Source of the DNA: Legionella cherrii
Lineage (GTDB): Bacteria; Pseudomonadota; Gammaproteobacteria; Legionellales; Legionellaceae
Assembly: GCF_900635815.1 (NCBI RefSeq)
Contig: NZ_LR134173.1
Span: 781,501-845,500, forward strand
DNA length: 64,000 nucleotides
Reading direction: 5' to 3'
Position 1 is the first letter of the stretch. Every line of letters begins with the position of its first letter. Below the pieces are notes generated by a model. The model did no database searches. It saw only the letters and a program-made list of their open reading frames with translations, and was not told the DNA's origin. Shown one piece after another: positions 9,055-17,576 of this stretch. A program made the position numbers and the translations under genes.

Positions 9055-10161
9055 TTATAATTGCATGGTACTATCAAGTCCTTGCGAAAAAACTGCTTTT
9101 TTATTCGGATTTGATTCAATTATCGATGCTGCATAGTCAATGAGATCTGGAGAGCCAATGGCAATTTCATTAGGAACACTTTGTAATACCATGGTTTCTT
9201 CAGTCGCTTCATAACCTTCAATAAGTTTTTGGTACTTGGCAGAACCCATTAGAGTAGAAGCATCTGTAAGCGTTAAAATTCTACGGTCAGCCGGTATTAG
9301 TCCTAATTTGAGTGCGCGTTCATTCATTTTTTCGAATTGCTTGGGGAACATCGCACCTTCAGCGGTGGCCGTTGAAGAGACCTCTATTGACATAATTCTT
9401 GGTCGGTAGTCGGGGTTTATCACCGTTGTCGTTTCTATTTCCGAAGCCTTGATAAATCCATTTAGTCCTTTCAACAAACGCCCAGCAGCTCCTTGTACAA
9501 GGACTATGCTATGCACATCTGTATCAAATCTTGGACGCCAATCATCTTCTTTTGTTGCTCCCAAAATTGCTGTTGTTTCATTATTTCCCTGAGCTAAATC
9601 AAAAATATCTTCAACCCTTCGAAACTCCCCAGGTTCTTGTTGTCCATTAAGCAGTTTTTGATAATATTGAAATGCTTCAATATCGATATGTCTTGCTGTT
9701 TGCGGACGAATATAAACACAGGGTAAACACATGGAGGCAATGGCTCCTTTCGCGCTGATAAGTTGAAACCCAATCATATATTCTTTAACGGTGTGTGGAT
9801 CGGGTGAGGTCGAAAGAAATGCACTACTTTTAGGGTCATGGATGAATTGAGCGATATTTAAAATAAAAGGTCTTGAGGCATAGATCCCAGAACCAAGTCT
9901 TCCATCTGTCGCAATACATAGCGGCTCTTTAAATCCAGACATCCCGCGATGAACCTTTTTTTCGGGTAATATATGACACAGCTCAGAGTAATTCATCGTT
10001 GCTTTTTTAACGGGCACATGCTCCATAGCTGCTATAGGTTGCGCTTGGGCAGCGTTAAAAAGTTTTCCTACTCCGCCACGATTGGAAACCAGCTTATGAA
10101 GCACATGGCGGCATGGACTTGGTCTTATGCTTCTCACAACTCGCTGTGCTTTGCTTAACAT
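9055..10161 (-). CDS. Putative ADP-ribosyltransferase-like effector
   Basis: A 368-residue protein. I start it at ATG 10161 (MLSKAQRVV) because AAGGAG lies 8 bases upstream; an ATG five codons earlier lacks this site. Its motif order resembles R-S-E mono-ADP-ribosyltransferases. HRGMSGF gives Arg72. GSGIYASRP follows. SAFLSTSPDP contains STS at 117-119 and is very like the SAFVSTS of pertussis toxin S1. A candidate E-x-E (SEIE, residues 240-243) then precedes TTTVINPDYRPRIMSIEV. No signal peptide. A stem-loop at 10470 lies between it and the upstream gene. The motifs are seen; the activity and Dot/Icm secretion are inference. Confidence 0.75.
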   Translation of the reverse strand: MLSKAQRVVRSIRPSPCRHVLHKLVSNRGGVGKLFNAAQAQPIAAMEHVPVKKATMNYSELCHILPEKKVHRGMSGFKEPLCIATDGRLGSGIYASRPFILNIAQFIHDPKSSAFLSTSPDPHTVKEYMIGFQLISAKGAIASMCLPCVYIRPQTARHIDIEAFQYYQKLLNGQQEPGEFRRVEDIFDLAQGNNETTAILGATKEDDWRPRFDTDVHSIVLVQGAAGRLLKGLNGFIKASEIETTTVINPDYRPRIMSIEVSSTATAEGAMFPKQFEKMNERALKLGLIPADRRILTLTDASTLMGSAKYQKLIEGYEATEETMVLQSVPNEIAIGSPDLIDYAASIIESNPNKKAVFSQGLDSTMQL

Positions 10162-10469
10162 AATTGGCTCCTTCATTCCACTGCAAGAGAATGTGGTAAT
10201 TTTAATTAAACTGCTTATTTTGTAAGCATAGCAGAAAATAATTTGTTTAAAAAATGGACCGATCTGGGTCGGCTTGTATTATGTGATGCCGGGTCTTAGT
10301 CCCAACTTACAGAAGTCTTGGAAACAGGAGCTTTGGCCAATAATGATGTTTATAAACGCAGCGAATGAGCAGTTATTGTTGGTGGGGTATCTAGTTTTCC
10401 AATAGTTTGTGGTGATTCTTCAGCTGAATAATCTACGACTAGCGATAACATTTTGTTAGATAATGCGCA

Positions 10470-10511
10470 CCCGATGCTTAGCCTGAGTATCTTCAGGCTA
10501 AGATTATCGGG
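10470..10511 (-). terminator. Strong stem-loop between two minus-strand genes
   Basis: A perfect 10-bp inverted repeat, CTTAGCCTGA (10477-10486) and TCAGGCTAAG (10493-10502), is extended outward by CCCGAT and ATCGGG. It lies 68 bases downstream of the stop of the HEPN-like gene and so may end that transcript, though no U-tract follows. The rest of 10162-10578 shows no gene; it should hold the promoter of the ADP-ribosyltransferase-like gene. Confidence 0.5.
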
Positions 10512-10578
10512 CTCTCTTGGCTAAGGTGTACAATTTTGAGCTGGCAAGTCTTCTGCCTCTATCTTGTCTACCGAATAG

Positions 10579-13176
10579 TTAAAAAATACTTTTGGTGACC
10601 AAGGGGGATGGTTTTTTAGCAGATGCTGCTTCTACTGATACTGAAGATTCTATTTCTTTTGTTGCAAGTGGATCCACCGGCACAGAAGCAAGGGTCTGCA
10701 GCGCCTGATTTCGCTCCATGACCTTTTTTATCTGCAGTAAATCCGGTAACAATTCAAAAATGAGTTCAATAATTTTTGGCGCCAATACTTTTTGATGTTG
10801 AAATGCAGAGGGCGAATTTTTGTTTAAATTTATTTCTTGGGTTTCTGTTAAAGGATCTCCGTGCTCTATATAATTTCTCAAATTTCTTAATGCCTCGTAG
10901 CCTACCGTTAACTGTTTTGAACTATGGGCTTCCGCGTACCCTTTAATTGTATCGAGATGCTGTAAAAGTTGTCCGGCATTATATTCTAGAGCATCACTTA
11001 ATTGATGGTTAGAAACCAATAATTGGACCAGATCAGCGCCTCCCTGTCTGGCATGATATAAATCCCAGCTTTTCAAATTTTTATGAGGCTGACCGATAAC
11101 AAGGTAACCTGCTTCCACTAAAAATTCTTGCATGTTGTTTAAAGCTTCAATGGCCGCATCGACTCTTTTCAGTGGAGTAAGCATATGTTCCCGAACTGGA
11201 GATGCCATAAGTTGCTTGGCAAGTTCACGTATATGGTCTAGTCCAATAAAAATACTTTCCCTGGCCGCTTTTCGTAACGCGGCTTCATTTTGTTCTTGCA
11301 ATCGTTTTTGTTGCCGCTCAACTGCCGTAGTGCGTGGTTTTGAGGTGGCATTCGTGAGTATTTGCGCCATTCTCTTATATTGTGACTCATACTCGGTTTT
11401 TTTGAACTTAGAGAAGGGTTGTAAAAGTTCCCCTATTCTTTTTTTACTCAGTATCTCTGCTGTGCCATCAAAAAGTGTCTGACATTCTGTAATCATTTCT
11501 TGTAGATTAGGAATAGTAATCATTTGTTTGAGTAATTCAGATTTGAGTAATTCAAGGAGTATAAAAAACTCATCTTCTTCTTGTTGGGGTATTCGGCGTT
11601 CAGGAGCTTCAACAACAACTTCTTGTTTGCTTTTGGCTTTTTCTTGCGCCACTTGAAAACGTTCTTGTTCTGCTTTTAGGACACTCGCCCAAAATTCTTT
11701 AGGATTCTCTTTATAGGCGCCATAAACTTTTTGACGTGATGCAATAAACTTTTGCGCTCTTTTAAATAGGCTGTACATTTCAACGGAAGCTATTGTTTCC
11801 AGCTTGTCTTTATCTTTTAGTAAGTTATCAATAATAAATTTATTATTCCCTTCATCTTGGTGACAAATGCCATCACGAAGGGTGATTAATGCCCGAAAAT
11901 CAATTGTTTCATCAAATTCGGTAAAGTCAGATTTTTTTCCGGTTAACAATTCTCCAATGCGCTGAAATCTTCGTAGCAGCGCATGTTGTCCTGCTTTCGT
12001 CGACAGGTCGATTCTGCGGCGATATTGTACTTCAGGAGGTAGGGTCGTAAATAAAACTTTTACGCCGGATAATCCGGATAAAGTATTTACTTTGTCCAGA
12101 TCATAGACTTCTCCTTCGGTGTAATTCACTAGATTCAGTAAGTCAATTAAGTATTTAGTTTCCAAAAAGTAGCGAGTTATTGCTTTTACATTAGGTAAAA
12201 TCAGTGGTTTATCCACTGTGGGGGTTTCGGGTTTAAGTTCTTTAGTGAGCAGAGATCTAAAAAATTGATTTAAAGCATTTATCTCATGCAATACAGAAGG
12301 TATTGCTTCTTCAACGAGCTCTTCTCTGTCCGAATTCTCTAGAAACAGCGAGTTCTCGGCATCATCAAAACGCAAATCAGTTATTTTTTTTTCTAAGGCG
12401 AAATGAAAAACCATTTCCGGGGTTGTTTTTGCTGTTGCACCACCAAGTTGTTCCAGCGTTATCCAGCTTAAAGGTTCAAGTTGCGTCTTATATCTGCTGC
12501 GCAAAGATCCTGATAAGTTACTAATAATGATAGAAAATCTATTAATGTTCTCTCTTATATAATCAATACGTCGATAATAGAGCACTTCCCTTTCGAAAGG
12601 ACTCAGTTTGCAATCAACTAAAGAAGAGTCGTTTAAATTATTATGATATTGCTGCAGATGTCTTAAGATGTGTAAAAGGCATATGAGACGTTTAACATCG
12701 AATTGTGCATTTTCTTGGTCAGTAAGAAATGAGTTTTTTAAAGGGAGCTCCTTAAATAAAGCATTAATCGATTCACGATCCTTTTTATATTGCGCATTTT
12801 CATGACTTGCGATTTTATAAACCGCATTAGCGATTAATTGCATCCAAACTGGTTTTAGAAATTTATTTGCATTGGCATTCGCCTTTTCCAGCAGAAAATG
12901 GAGCGTATAATTTTGATTCGTTATTGTATAATCGATAGGGCCCAGGCCATTTTCTTTAATGTCGACATCCAAAAAAAGAGCTTCTCTGTTTCTTATCAAT
13001 ACAGCCAATAGCTCGGTAAGAATGGTATCTTGCGGGTTGCAATTTTTGCACCCGTATAAAAGCGCTTTGCTATATTGTTTTTTATGAATTAAATCCAAAA
13101 TCAACTGATGTTGTTCGGTTGTTTTTATTTGACTTATTTCAGTAATTAAATTGCTATGTGCATCTTTTGCGGGCAT
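10579..13176 (-). CDS. Large protein with two HEPN-like R-x4-H motifs
   Basis: An 865-residue helical protein. The start is set at ATG 13176 (MPAKDAHSNL) because GAGGTGA lies five bases before it; a GTG at 13185 overlaps that site. Two motifs resemble the R-x(4-6)-H signature of HEPN domains: ITLRDGICHQDEGN (Arg434, His439) and LRNLRNYIEHGDPLTET (Arg767, His772). The second sits in a context much like DUF86/HepT proteins, followed by helices ending in LPDLLQI. The middle (about 500-640) is charged and likely coiled coil. HEPN proteins are often RNases or nucleotide-linked toxins. No antitoxin-like neighbour is visible, so a host-directed effector is equally possible. Confidence 0.75.
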   Translation of the reverse strand: MPAKDAHSNLITEISQIKTTEQHQLILDLIHKKQYSKALLYGCKNCNPQDTILTELLAVLIRNREALFLDVDIKENGLGPIDYTITNQNYTLHFLLEKANANANKFLKPVWMQLIANAVYKIASHENAQYKKDRESINALFKELPLKNSFLTDQENAQFDVKRLICLLHILRHLQQYHNNLNDSSLVDCKLSPFEREVLYYRRIDYIRENINRFSIIISNLSGSLRSRYKTQLEPLSWITLEQLGGATAKTTPEMVFHFALEKKITDLRFDDAENSLFLENSDREELVEEAIPSVLHEINALNQFFRSLLTKELKPETPTVDKPLILPNVKAITRYFLETKYLIDLLNLVNYTEGEVYDLDKVNTLSGLSGVKVLFTTLPPEVQYRRRIDLSTKAGQHALLRRFQRIGELLTGKKSDFTEFDETIDFRALITLRDGICHQDEGNNKFIIDNLLKDKDKLETIASVEMYSLFKRAQKFIASRQKVYGAYKENPKEFWASVLKAEQERFQVAQEKAKSKQEVVVEAPERRIPQQEEDEFFILLELLKSELLKQMITIPNLQEMITECQTLFDGTAEILSKKRIGELLQPFSKFKKTEYESQYKRMAQILTNATSKPRTTAVERQQKRLQEQNEAALRKAARESIFIGLDHIRELAKQLMASPVREHMLTPLKRVDAAIEALNNMQEFLVEAGYLVIGQPHKNLKSWDLYHARQGGADLVQLLVSNHQLSDALEYNAGQLLQHLDTIKGYAEAHSSKQLTVGYEALRNLRNYIEHGDPLTETQEINLNKNSPSAFQHQKVLAPKIIELIFELLPDLLQIKKVMERNQALQTLASVPVDPLATKEIESSVSVEAASAKKPSPLVTKSIF

Positions 13177-13410
13177 AAGCATCACCTCGAGCTAATGGTT
13201 ATTTTTTTGCGCCTTTAATTTTATTTAAAGCGATTCAAAAACCAAATATTATTCAATATGATCATTTGGTGAATGTATGATGCAATAAATCTGTTTGCAA
13301 GGCTTATTTTGAATTCTATGGGATAGATGTATCGGCTTAATGTGGTTTAAAGGGTCGAATCGAACATTAAATGCACATATAGTGATTCTGGCCTGCAATC
13401 GATATTTATA

Positions 13411-13444
13411 TTGTCTGATAGTTTTTGAGCTATGCTATATAGCA
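13411..13444 (+). promoter_or_regulatory. Candidate pirin promoter with palindrome
   Basis: TTGTCT (13411-13416) and CTATAT (13435-13440) have an 18-base spacer. The latter lies within a perfect 12-bp palindrome, TGCTATATAGCA (13433-13444), that could be an operator. The rest of the 314-base gap 13177-13490 is AT-rich with no other feature seen. Confidence 0.3.
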
Positions 13445-13490
13445 GTGAATTGTAAATTAATGAGTGTATGAGCGAACATGGAGTGTACTC

Positions 13491-14318
13491 ATGAGCGAAA
13501 TTAAAGTAGAGCGATTAATTAAAGGTATCCTCGTGCGTGAAGGTGCTGGGGTGAAATTACATCGCTATATAGGCATCGAGAGAAGCAATGATTTTGAGCC
13601 TCTTCTCTTACTCGATTATTTCAATAGCACGGATCCTTTGGATTATATGGCTGGGTTTCCCGCTCATCCTCATCGTGGTTTTGAAACAATTACCTATTTG
13701 CTCGATGGAGAGATTACCCATGAAGACAATAAGGGGCATAAAGGAGTTATCACTGCGGGAGATGTGCAATGGATGACTGCTGGGAAAGGAATTATTCATT
13801 CTGAAATGCCCTCAGCGAATGGTCGATTACATGGTTTTCAATTGTGGTTAAATTTACCTGCATCTGAGAAAATGCGACTTCCTCGCTATCAAGAAATGCG
13901 AAGTGAGCAATTACCTGTGGAAACACATGATTCAGGTGGTCAGATTAAAGTAATTGCAGGCGAGACGGATAAGGGGACCATTTCTCCAATTACCGGTATT
14001 GCCACTCGACCTTTATTATTTGATATTATCTTGCCACCGGGTGCGAGCATAGAGCAACATATCCCCAATGATTATCAAGCGATTCTTCTGGTTATTTCAG
14101 GAACGATTCGCATTGGTGAACAGTTAGTACAACAGGATACCTTAGCAAAACTTGGTGCTGGGGATACTTTGCTTTTGAAAAGTGACACTGCAAGTCAATG
14201 TATTTTGATCGCTGCTGCCAGAATTCATGAGCCTATTACGCGTCATGGGCCTTTTGTAATGAATACCCAGGAAGAAATAATACAAGCGATGGATGACTTT
14301 CGTAGTGGTCGCTTTTAA
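13491..14318 (+). CDS. Pirin family protein
   Basis: A bicupin metal-binding protein of 275 residues. The start is placed at ATG 13491 (MSEIKVERLI), which has GGAG seven bases before it; an earlier in-frame ATG at 13464 lacks one. Pirin hallmarks are HRYIG, then FPAHPHRGFETITYLLDGEITHED with the metal-binding histidines, and GDVQWMTAGKGIIHSEMP. Bacterial pirins bind Fe or Zn and some show quercetinase activity; the substrate here is unknown. It stands alone, with a palindrome over its likely promoter. Confidence 0.93.
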   Translation: MSEIKVERLIKGILVREGAGVKLHRYIGIERSNDFEPLLLLDYFNSTDPLDYMAGFPAHPHRGFETITYLLDGEITHEDNKGHKGVITAGDVQWMTAGKGIIHSEMPSANGRLHGFQLWLNLPASEKMRLPRYQEMRSEQLPVETHDSGGQIKVIAGETDKGTISPITGIATRPLLFDIILPPGASIEQHIPNDYQAILLVISGTIRIGEQLVQQDTLAKLGAGDTLLLKSDTASQCILIAAARIHEPITRHGPFVMNTQEEIIQAMDDFRSGRF

Positions 14319-14355
14319 TTAGAGCTGATTTTTCTCTGCCTGTTTCCAATTTCTG

Positions 14356-14383
14356 TCATCCCGAGTGCAACGAGGGATCTCCT
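14356..14383. repeat. Dispersed repeat, second copy
   Basis: TCATCCCGAGTGCAACGAGG followed by GATCTCCT. It matches the element over the hflX stop at 7555-7582 in both outer thirds and in spacing. Confidence 0.5.
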
Positions 14384-14429
14384 ATCTTAACTCATTGTTA
14401 GAGCATGGATATTCCTCACTGCACATCGG

Positions 14430-14540
14430 ATGAAGTGTACTCCCTTTTATAATACCGCTTGGGCTCAATCTGACGAATTGCAAACAACTGCTGAAATTTG
14501 GTCTAAAATTGGATTATTGAATAAAAAAATGGCAAGTTAA
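14430..14540 (+). other. Possible 36-codon gene or gene remnant
   Basis: An open frame from ATG 14430 to TAA 14540 encodes MKCTPFYNTAWAQSDELQTT and continues with a plausible soluble-protein tail ending NKKMAS. No good ribosome binding site is visible. It could be the remains of a larger gene's C-terminus, left beside the repeat at 14356, or chance. No family is recognised. Confidence 0.2.
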
Positions 14541-14553
14541 TGGAGTCAAGCCT

Positions 14554-14907
14554 GTGCACCCAAGAAAAGAGCAATCTGCTAAAGAAATCTATAGGATTGT
14601 AGACCAGTATTGTGAAGCAAACATGCACAGTAAATACCGATCCAGTTCAGCAATTTCTCTGGTCTTAGGTATTTCAGATGTTGATGCTCAGAAATTAATT
14701 AATAAAATTTTAATTGCTTTACCAGATTGTTTTTTTTATTTAGCAAAGCCAGAGCGCATTAGTGAGATGGTAAATTTTATTGCTCAGCAATATTTACTTT
14801 TTCAAGCGCAGGAAAACGTTAATGATGAGTTATTTTCTAACTTACTTATTAACTTTGTTGACAACTTAGTCGAAGAAATCATGCTTCGATATTTTTCATA
14901 TGCTTGA
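14554..14907 (+). CDS. Unrecognised small protein
   Basis: A 117-residue protein starting with GTG, with GGAG at 14542-14545. It begins MHPRKEQSAKEIYRIVDQYC and looks all-helical, with no signal peptide or membrane segment. It lies 11 bases before the next gene, so the two are probably co-transcribed. No domain is recognised. The reading frame is supported by the ribosome binding site and tight spacing. Confidence 0.6.
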   Translation: MHPRKEQSAKEIYRIVDQYCEANMHSKYRSSSAISLVLGISDVDAQKLINKILIALPDCFFYLAKPERISEMVNFIAQQYLLFQAQENVNDELFSNLLINFVDNLVEEIMLRYFSYA

Positions 14908-14918
14908 CTAGGTGATTT

Positions 14919-16001
14919 ATGATTCGAGAAGAAATAATTCAAGAAACAGGGCTTAGCAGCGAAGATTTAGATGCATTGTTTTTGCTGAATCGGTTAATGC
15001 ACGCGGATAACCCTACTCGCGGTCTCGAGTTAGCAGGCAATGAAAAAGAGCGTGTTGTTGCTTTTTTAGAAAAAGCGATGGGTAATTTGGAGCTAAATAG
15101 AAAAATCCTGGAGTTAGGGAAACTGAAAGAGCAAGATACAGGAATTAGTTTTGCTGTGATTAAGACCCTAAGAAATTTAACCTTTAAATCAAGGCATTGG
15201 CACAAAACTCACTTTGATGATCATGACAAAATAACCCTATCCAAATTAGGGGCTTTAGCAGATTTAGCCTCACTTACTCATGATTTGGCTGTATTCGAAT
15301 CCTCGGGCATCATCAATGATAGCGCTCGTTTATCTCAGCTTTATCATGATGCTCAGTGGGCATTGAGATCGGGATTTTCTCATGATCTTGATCTTTCTTC
15401 TAATGTGATGGTTTTTGAGATTAAAGCGACGAAGGGTGGTGCGCCTATGTTTTTTCATACAAAGTACCAAAAGGATGCATTTGTCTTATCTGAATTTCTC
15501 TACAGTGAGGAGTATCGGATTAGGCTAGACAAGTTAATTGAAGGTGATGAAACAAAAGAATTTTTAAAAAAACATTTAGGCGATGATTGGTTACAGCAAT
15601 TGGAAAATAAATTTGGAATAATTCAGCGAGAAATGCATGATGCACAGCTAATGGGGCCTCATCAAGGATTGGTGCATCAAGATGACACGGCTCAAGAGCT
15701 TTTTCGTGCAGAAGACAAAAGCCCGGTGACGCTTATTTGTTCTCCATTTGTCGGCATATCTACCCTCGCTACGGTTAAAGAATTAAATGTACAGCTGATA
15801 CAGGAATTAAACGGTAAGGGAGTGACGGATATTCCTCCTTTATTACAATTACCTGTTCATGAAGAGGTAGAGGCTTTATCCCCTTCTTGTTTTCTTGATG
15901 CACTGGATAAATGGAACGCTTTGGAGCGAATACCTAGAACACGTTTGAGTGGGGCTAAAGATGAGGGTGAAGAGGAGCATCCACCCCATCAGCCTAAGTA
16001 G
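14919..16001 (+). CDS. Unrecognised protein with acidic C-terminus
   Basis: A 360-residue protein beginning MIREEIIQETGLSSEDLDAL, with AGGTGA before the ATG. The N-terminal half is helical; the middle holds VMVFEIKATKGGAPMFFHTKYQKDAF, which suggests a beta core. The end (GAKDEGEEEHPPHQPK) carries a glutamate block like those in many Dot/Icm substrates. It sits 11 bases after the 117-residue gene and just before a palindromic repeat element. No known domain is recognised. It could be an effector, but that is inference. Confidence 0.7.
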   Translation: MIREEIIQETGLSSEDLDALFLLNRLMHADNPTRGLELAGNEKERVVAFLEKAMGNLELNRKILELGKLKEQDTGISFAVIKTLRNLTFKSRHWHKTHFDDHDKITLSKLGALADLASLTHDLAVFESSGIINDSARLSQLYHDAQWALRSGFSHDLDLSSNVMVFEIKATKGGAPMFFHTKYQKDAFVLSEFLYSEEYRIRLDKLIEGDETKEFLKKHLGDDWLQQLENKFGIIQREMHDAQLMGPHQGLVHQDDTAQELFRAEDKSPVTLICSPFVGISTLATVKELNVQLIQELNGKGVTDIPPLLQLPVHEEVEALSPSCFLDALDKWNALERIPRTRLSGAKDEGEEEHPPHQPK

Positions 16002-16004
16002 TAG

Positions 16005-16128
16005 AACCCTCACCCCTCTCCCGCAAGCGGGCGAAGGGAGGCGCTTTAGATTTTGCTTCTCCGGCAAGCGAGCCAGGGCTTTAGATTCCCTTCTCCCACT
16101 TGTGGGAGAAGGGCTAGGGATGAGGGTT
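16005..16128. repeat. 124-bp palindromic element (MITE-like)
   Basis: Ends are perfect 8-bp inverted repeats, AACCCTCA (16005-16012) and TGAGGGTT (16121-16128), with further matching CCCT and CCC inside. Internal hairpins include CTCCCGCAAGCGGG and CTTCTCCCACTTGTGGGAGAAG. Related but shorter elements occur at 30713 and 41491. It lies between convergent genes and could be a non-autonomous mobile repeat. Confidence 0.6.
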
Positions 16129-16141
16129 ATAATCAACAAGC

Positions 16142-17545
16142 TCAAATTGACTTAAGCCACTCCGTTAACAATGACTCCATCGTTTGGCGAGCTTTTTTTA
16201 AAGAATCTGAATCCAGTGAGGAGGGACTATGCAAATCATCGCAATGAGCCGCTCCTTCAATCAAGTGATAAGTCAATTTAGGATTAATCGCATTGCCGTT
16301 TTTTTCTGCCAAAGACAGTGTAGACCAGGGATCATTTTCTCCATTCGTGAAATAAATATTAGAAGTTAGAATATCCATTAAAGGAAAATAAAGACTGTTA
16401 TTCAGTTCTGCCGTATTGACTGGATGGGTTAGACCAAACAATCTTTGGCAGACTTTATGATGATAATCCAGATTAATTAATGAAGAACGAGTAGAACGCG
16501 ATGGATTTGGATGGGCATTTTGCCAATATCCGTACTCCTTACACGATTGGTAGTACCATTGGCGTATCCCTAAGCCGTCTTTATATTCACTTGGGTTTTC
16601 ACTCATGGCGCCTTGTGCGGTCATTTCTACCGCACTGACATGCATGTCTTTATATAATTTTTTAGCGAACTCTGCATAACCTTGAAGTGGTGTTGGGCTG
16701 CTTGCCAGGCTGGAACAAAATGCATCGCGCATTCCATATTGCACTGCTGCAGCACCGGTATCAGCAATCAAGTATAAAAAGTCCACCGGATCTGCAACCG
16801 CAGAGGCATCAAATAGTGATTTCATTTGCGCCCACTGTGCTGCATCATTCATGCTGGCTTCCACTTCACTGACTACCTCACGCATTTGACTGGCGCAATG
16901 AGACCCTGCAACTTGGGTCACGTGGGCATCATATTCAACGAAATCTTCTTTTGCCATTACCGGTGCTGACGAGGCCAAAGCACCTACCACCAGATATGGG
17001 AATTTTAAACGATAATAAGCGGATAAAGAGCCGGGGTATGAGCCCCCAAAAGCGACCCATTTGCCATTCCAGTTTCTTTCACTTTTTAGATGGCGTTGAA
17101 AATAGGCCAAATCATCTAGAGCTGCTTCCGTAGTTAAAAAGCGTAAGCTTTTAGTGGATAGGGAATTGAAAGGCAAACTCTCCCCATAATATCGATGTTC
17201 TAGGGCAACCATTTTGGCATGAAATTTTTGTGCGTAATTTCTAATTGCCCCGTTTAATGCACGTTTCGTGCATGCTGCTTCACCGCAAATATATAAGAAT
17301 ACGGGGGAATCATCCGTGAGGCCATAGGATTCATCGATGTAGTAGCGTTGTGAAAAGGTACCCACTGCAGGATCATTGTGATCGATCAACTGCTTAAAGT
17401 ATCCGACTCGAATAGTTTTGTCGGCAACTAAGGGTTTTCTTTCTTCTTGTTTTTTTTGTACATAGCGCTCTACTATTCCTGCGTGAACTGCAGAAAAGGA
17501 AGTACAGAGACTAAGAAAAAGCACTGCATATTGTTTAGCAAACAT
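16142..17545 (-). CDS. Secreted S28 family serine peptidase
   Basis: A 467-residue peptidase of family S28 (prolyl carboxypeptidase / DPP7 type), which removes residues next to proline. A signal peptide ends near HAG (residue 22). The nucleophile elbow is GGSYPG with Ser169. EHRYYGES (near 116-123) is typical of the family. The C-terminal catalytic Asp and His are likely in NGENDPWS and GAAHCDD. S28 peptidases are mostly eukaryotic, and their presence fits a bacterium of protist hosts. It lies next to other exported proteins and is followed by the palindromic element at 16005. Confidence 0.9.
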   Translation of the reverse strand: MFAKQYAVLFLSLCTSFSAVHAGIVERYVQKKQEERKPLVADKTIRVGYFKQLIDHNDPAVGTFSQRYYIDESYGLTDDSPVFLYICGEAACTKRALNGAIRNYAQKFHAKMVALEHRYYGESLPFNSLSTKSLRFLTTEAALDDLAYFQRHLKSERNWNGKWVAFGGSYPGSLSAYYRLKFPYLVVGALASSAPVMAKEDFVEYDAHVTQVAGSHCASQMREVVSEVEASMNDAAQWAQMKSLFDASAVADPVDFLYLIADTGAAAVQYGMRDAFCSSLASSPTPLQGYAEFAKKLYKDMHVSAVEMTAQGAMSENPSEYKDGLGIRQWYYQSCKEYGYWQNAHPNPSRSTRSSLINLDYHHKVCQRLFGLTHPVNTAELNNSLYFPLMDILTSNIYFTNGENDPWSTLSLAEKNGNAINPKLTYHLIEGAAHCDDLHSPSSLDSDSLKKARQTMESLLTEWLKSI

Positions 17546-17576
17546 ACTATTTATCCTTAATGTTATCGTCTACTCG

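Noticed and set aside
10579..13176. Ankyrin repeats in the HEPN-like protein
   Set aside because: DYTITNQNYTLHFLLEKA resembles one ankyrin helix pair, but no second repeat follows.
14319..14553. tRNA or small RNA gene in the gap after pirin
   Set aside because: No cloverleaf arms or T-loop consensus were found; the gap holds the repeat and a possible gene remnant.
15876..16247. Three small frames on both strands over the 16005 element
   Set aside because: They translate the palindromic repeat and have no ribosome binding sites.
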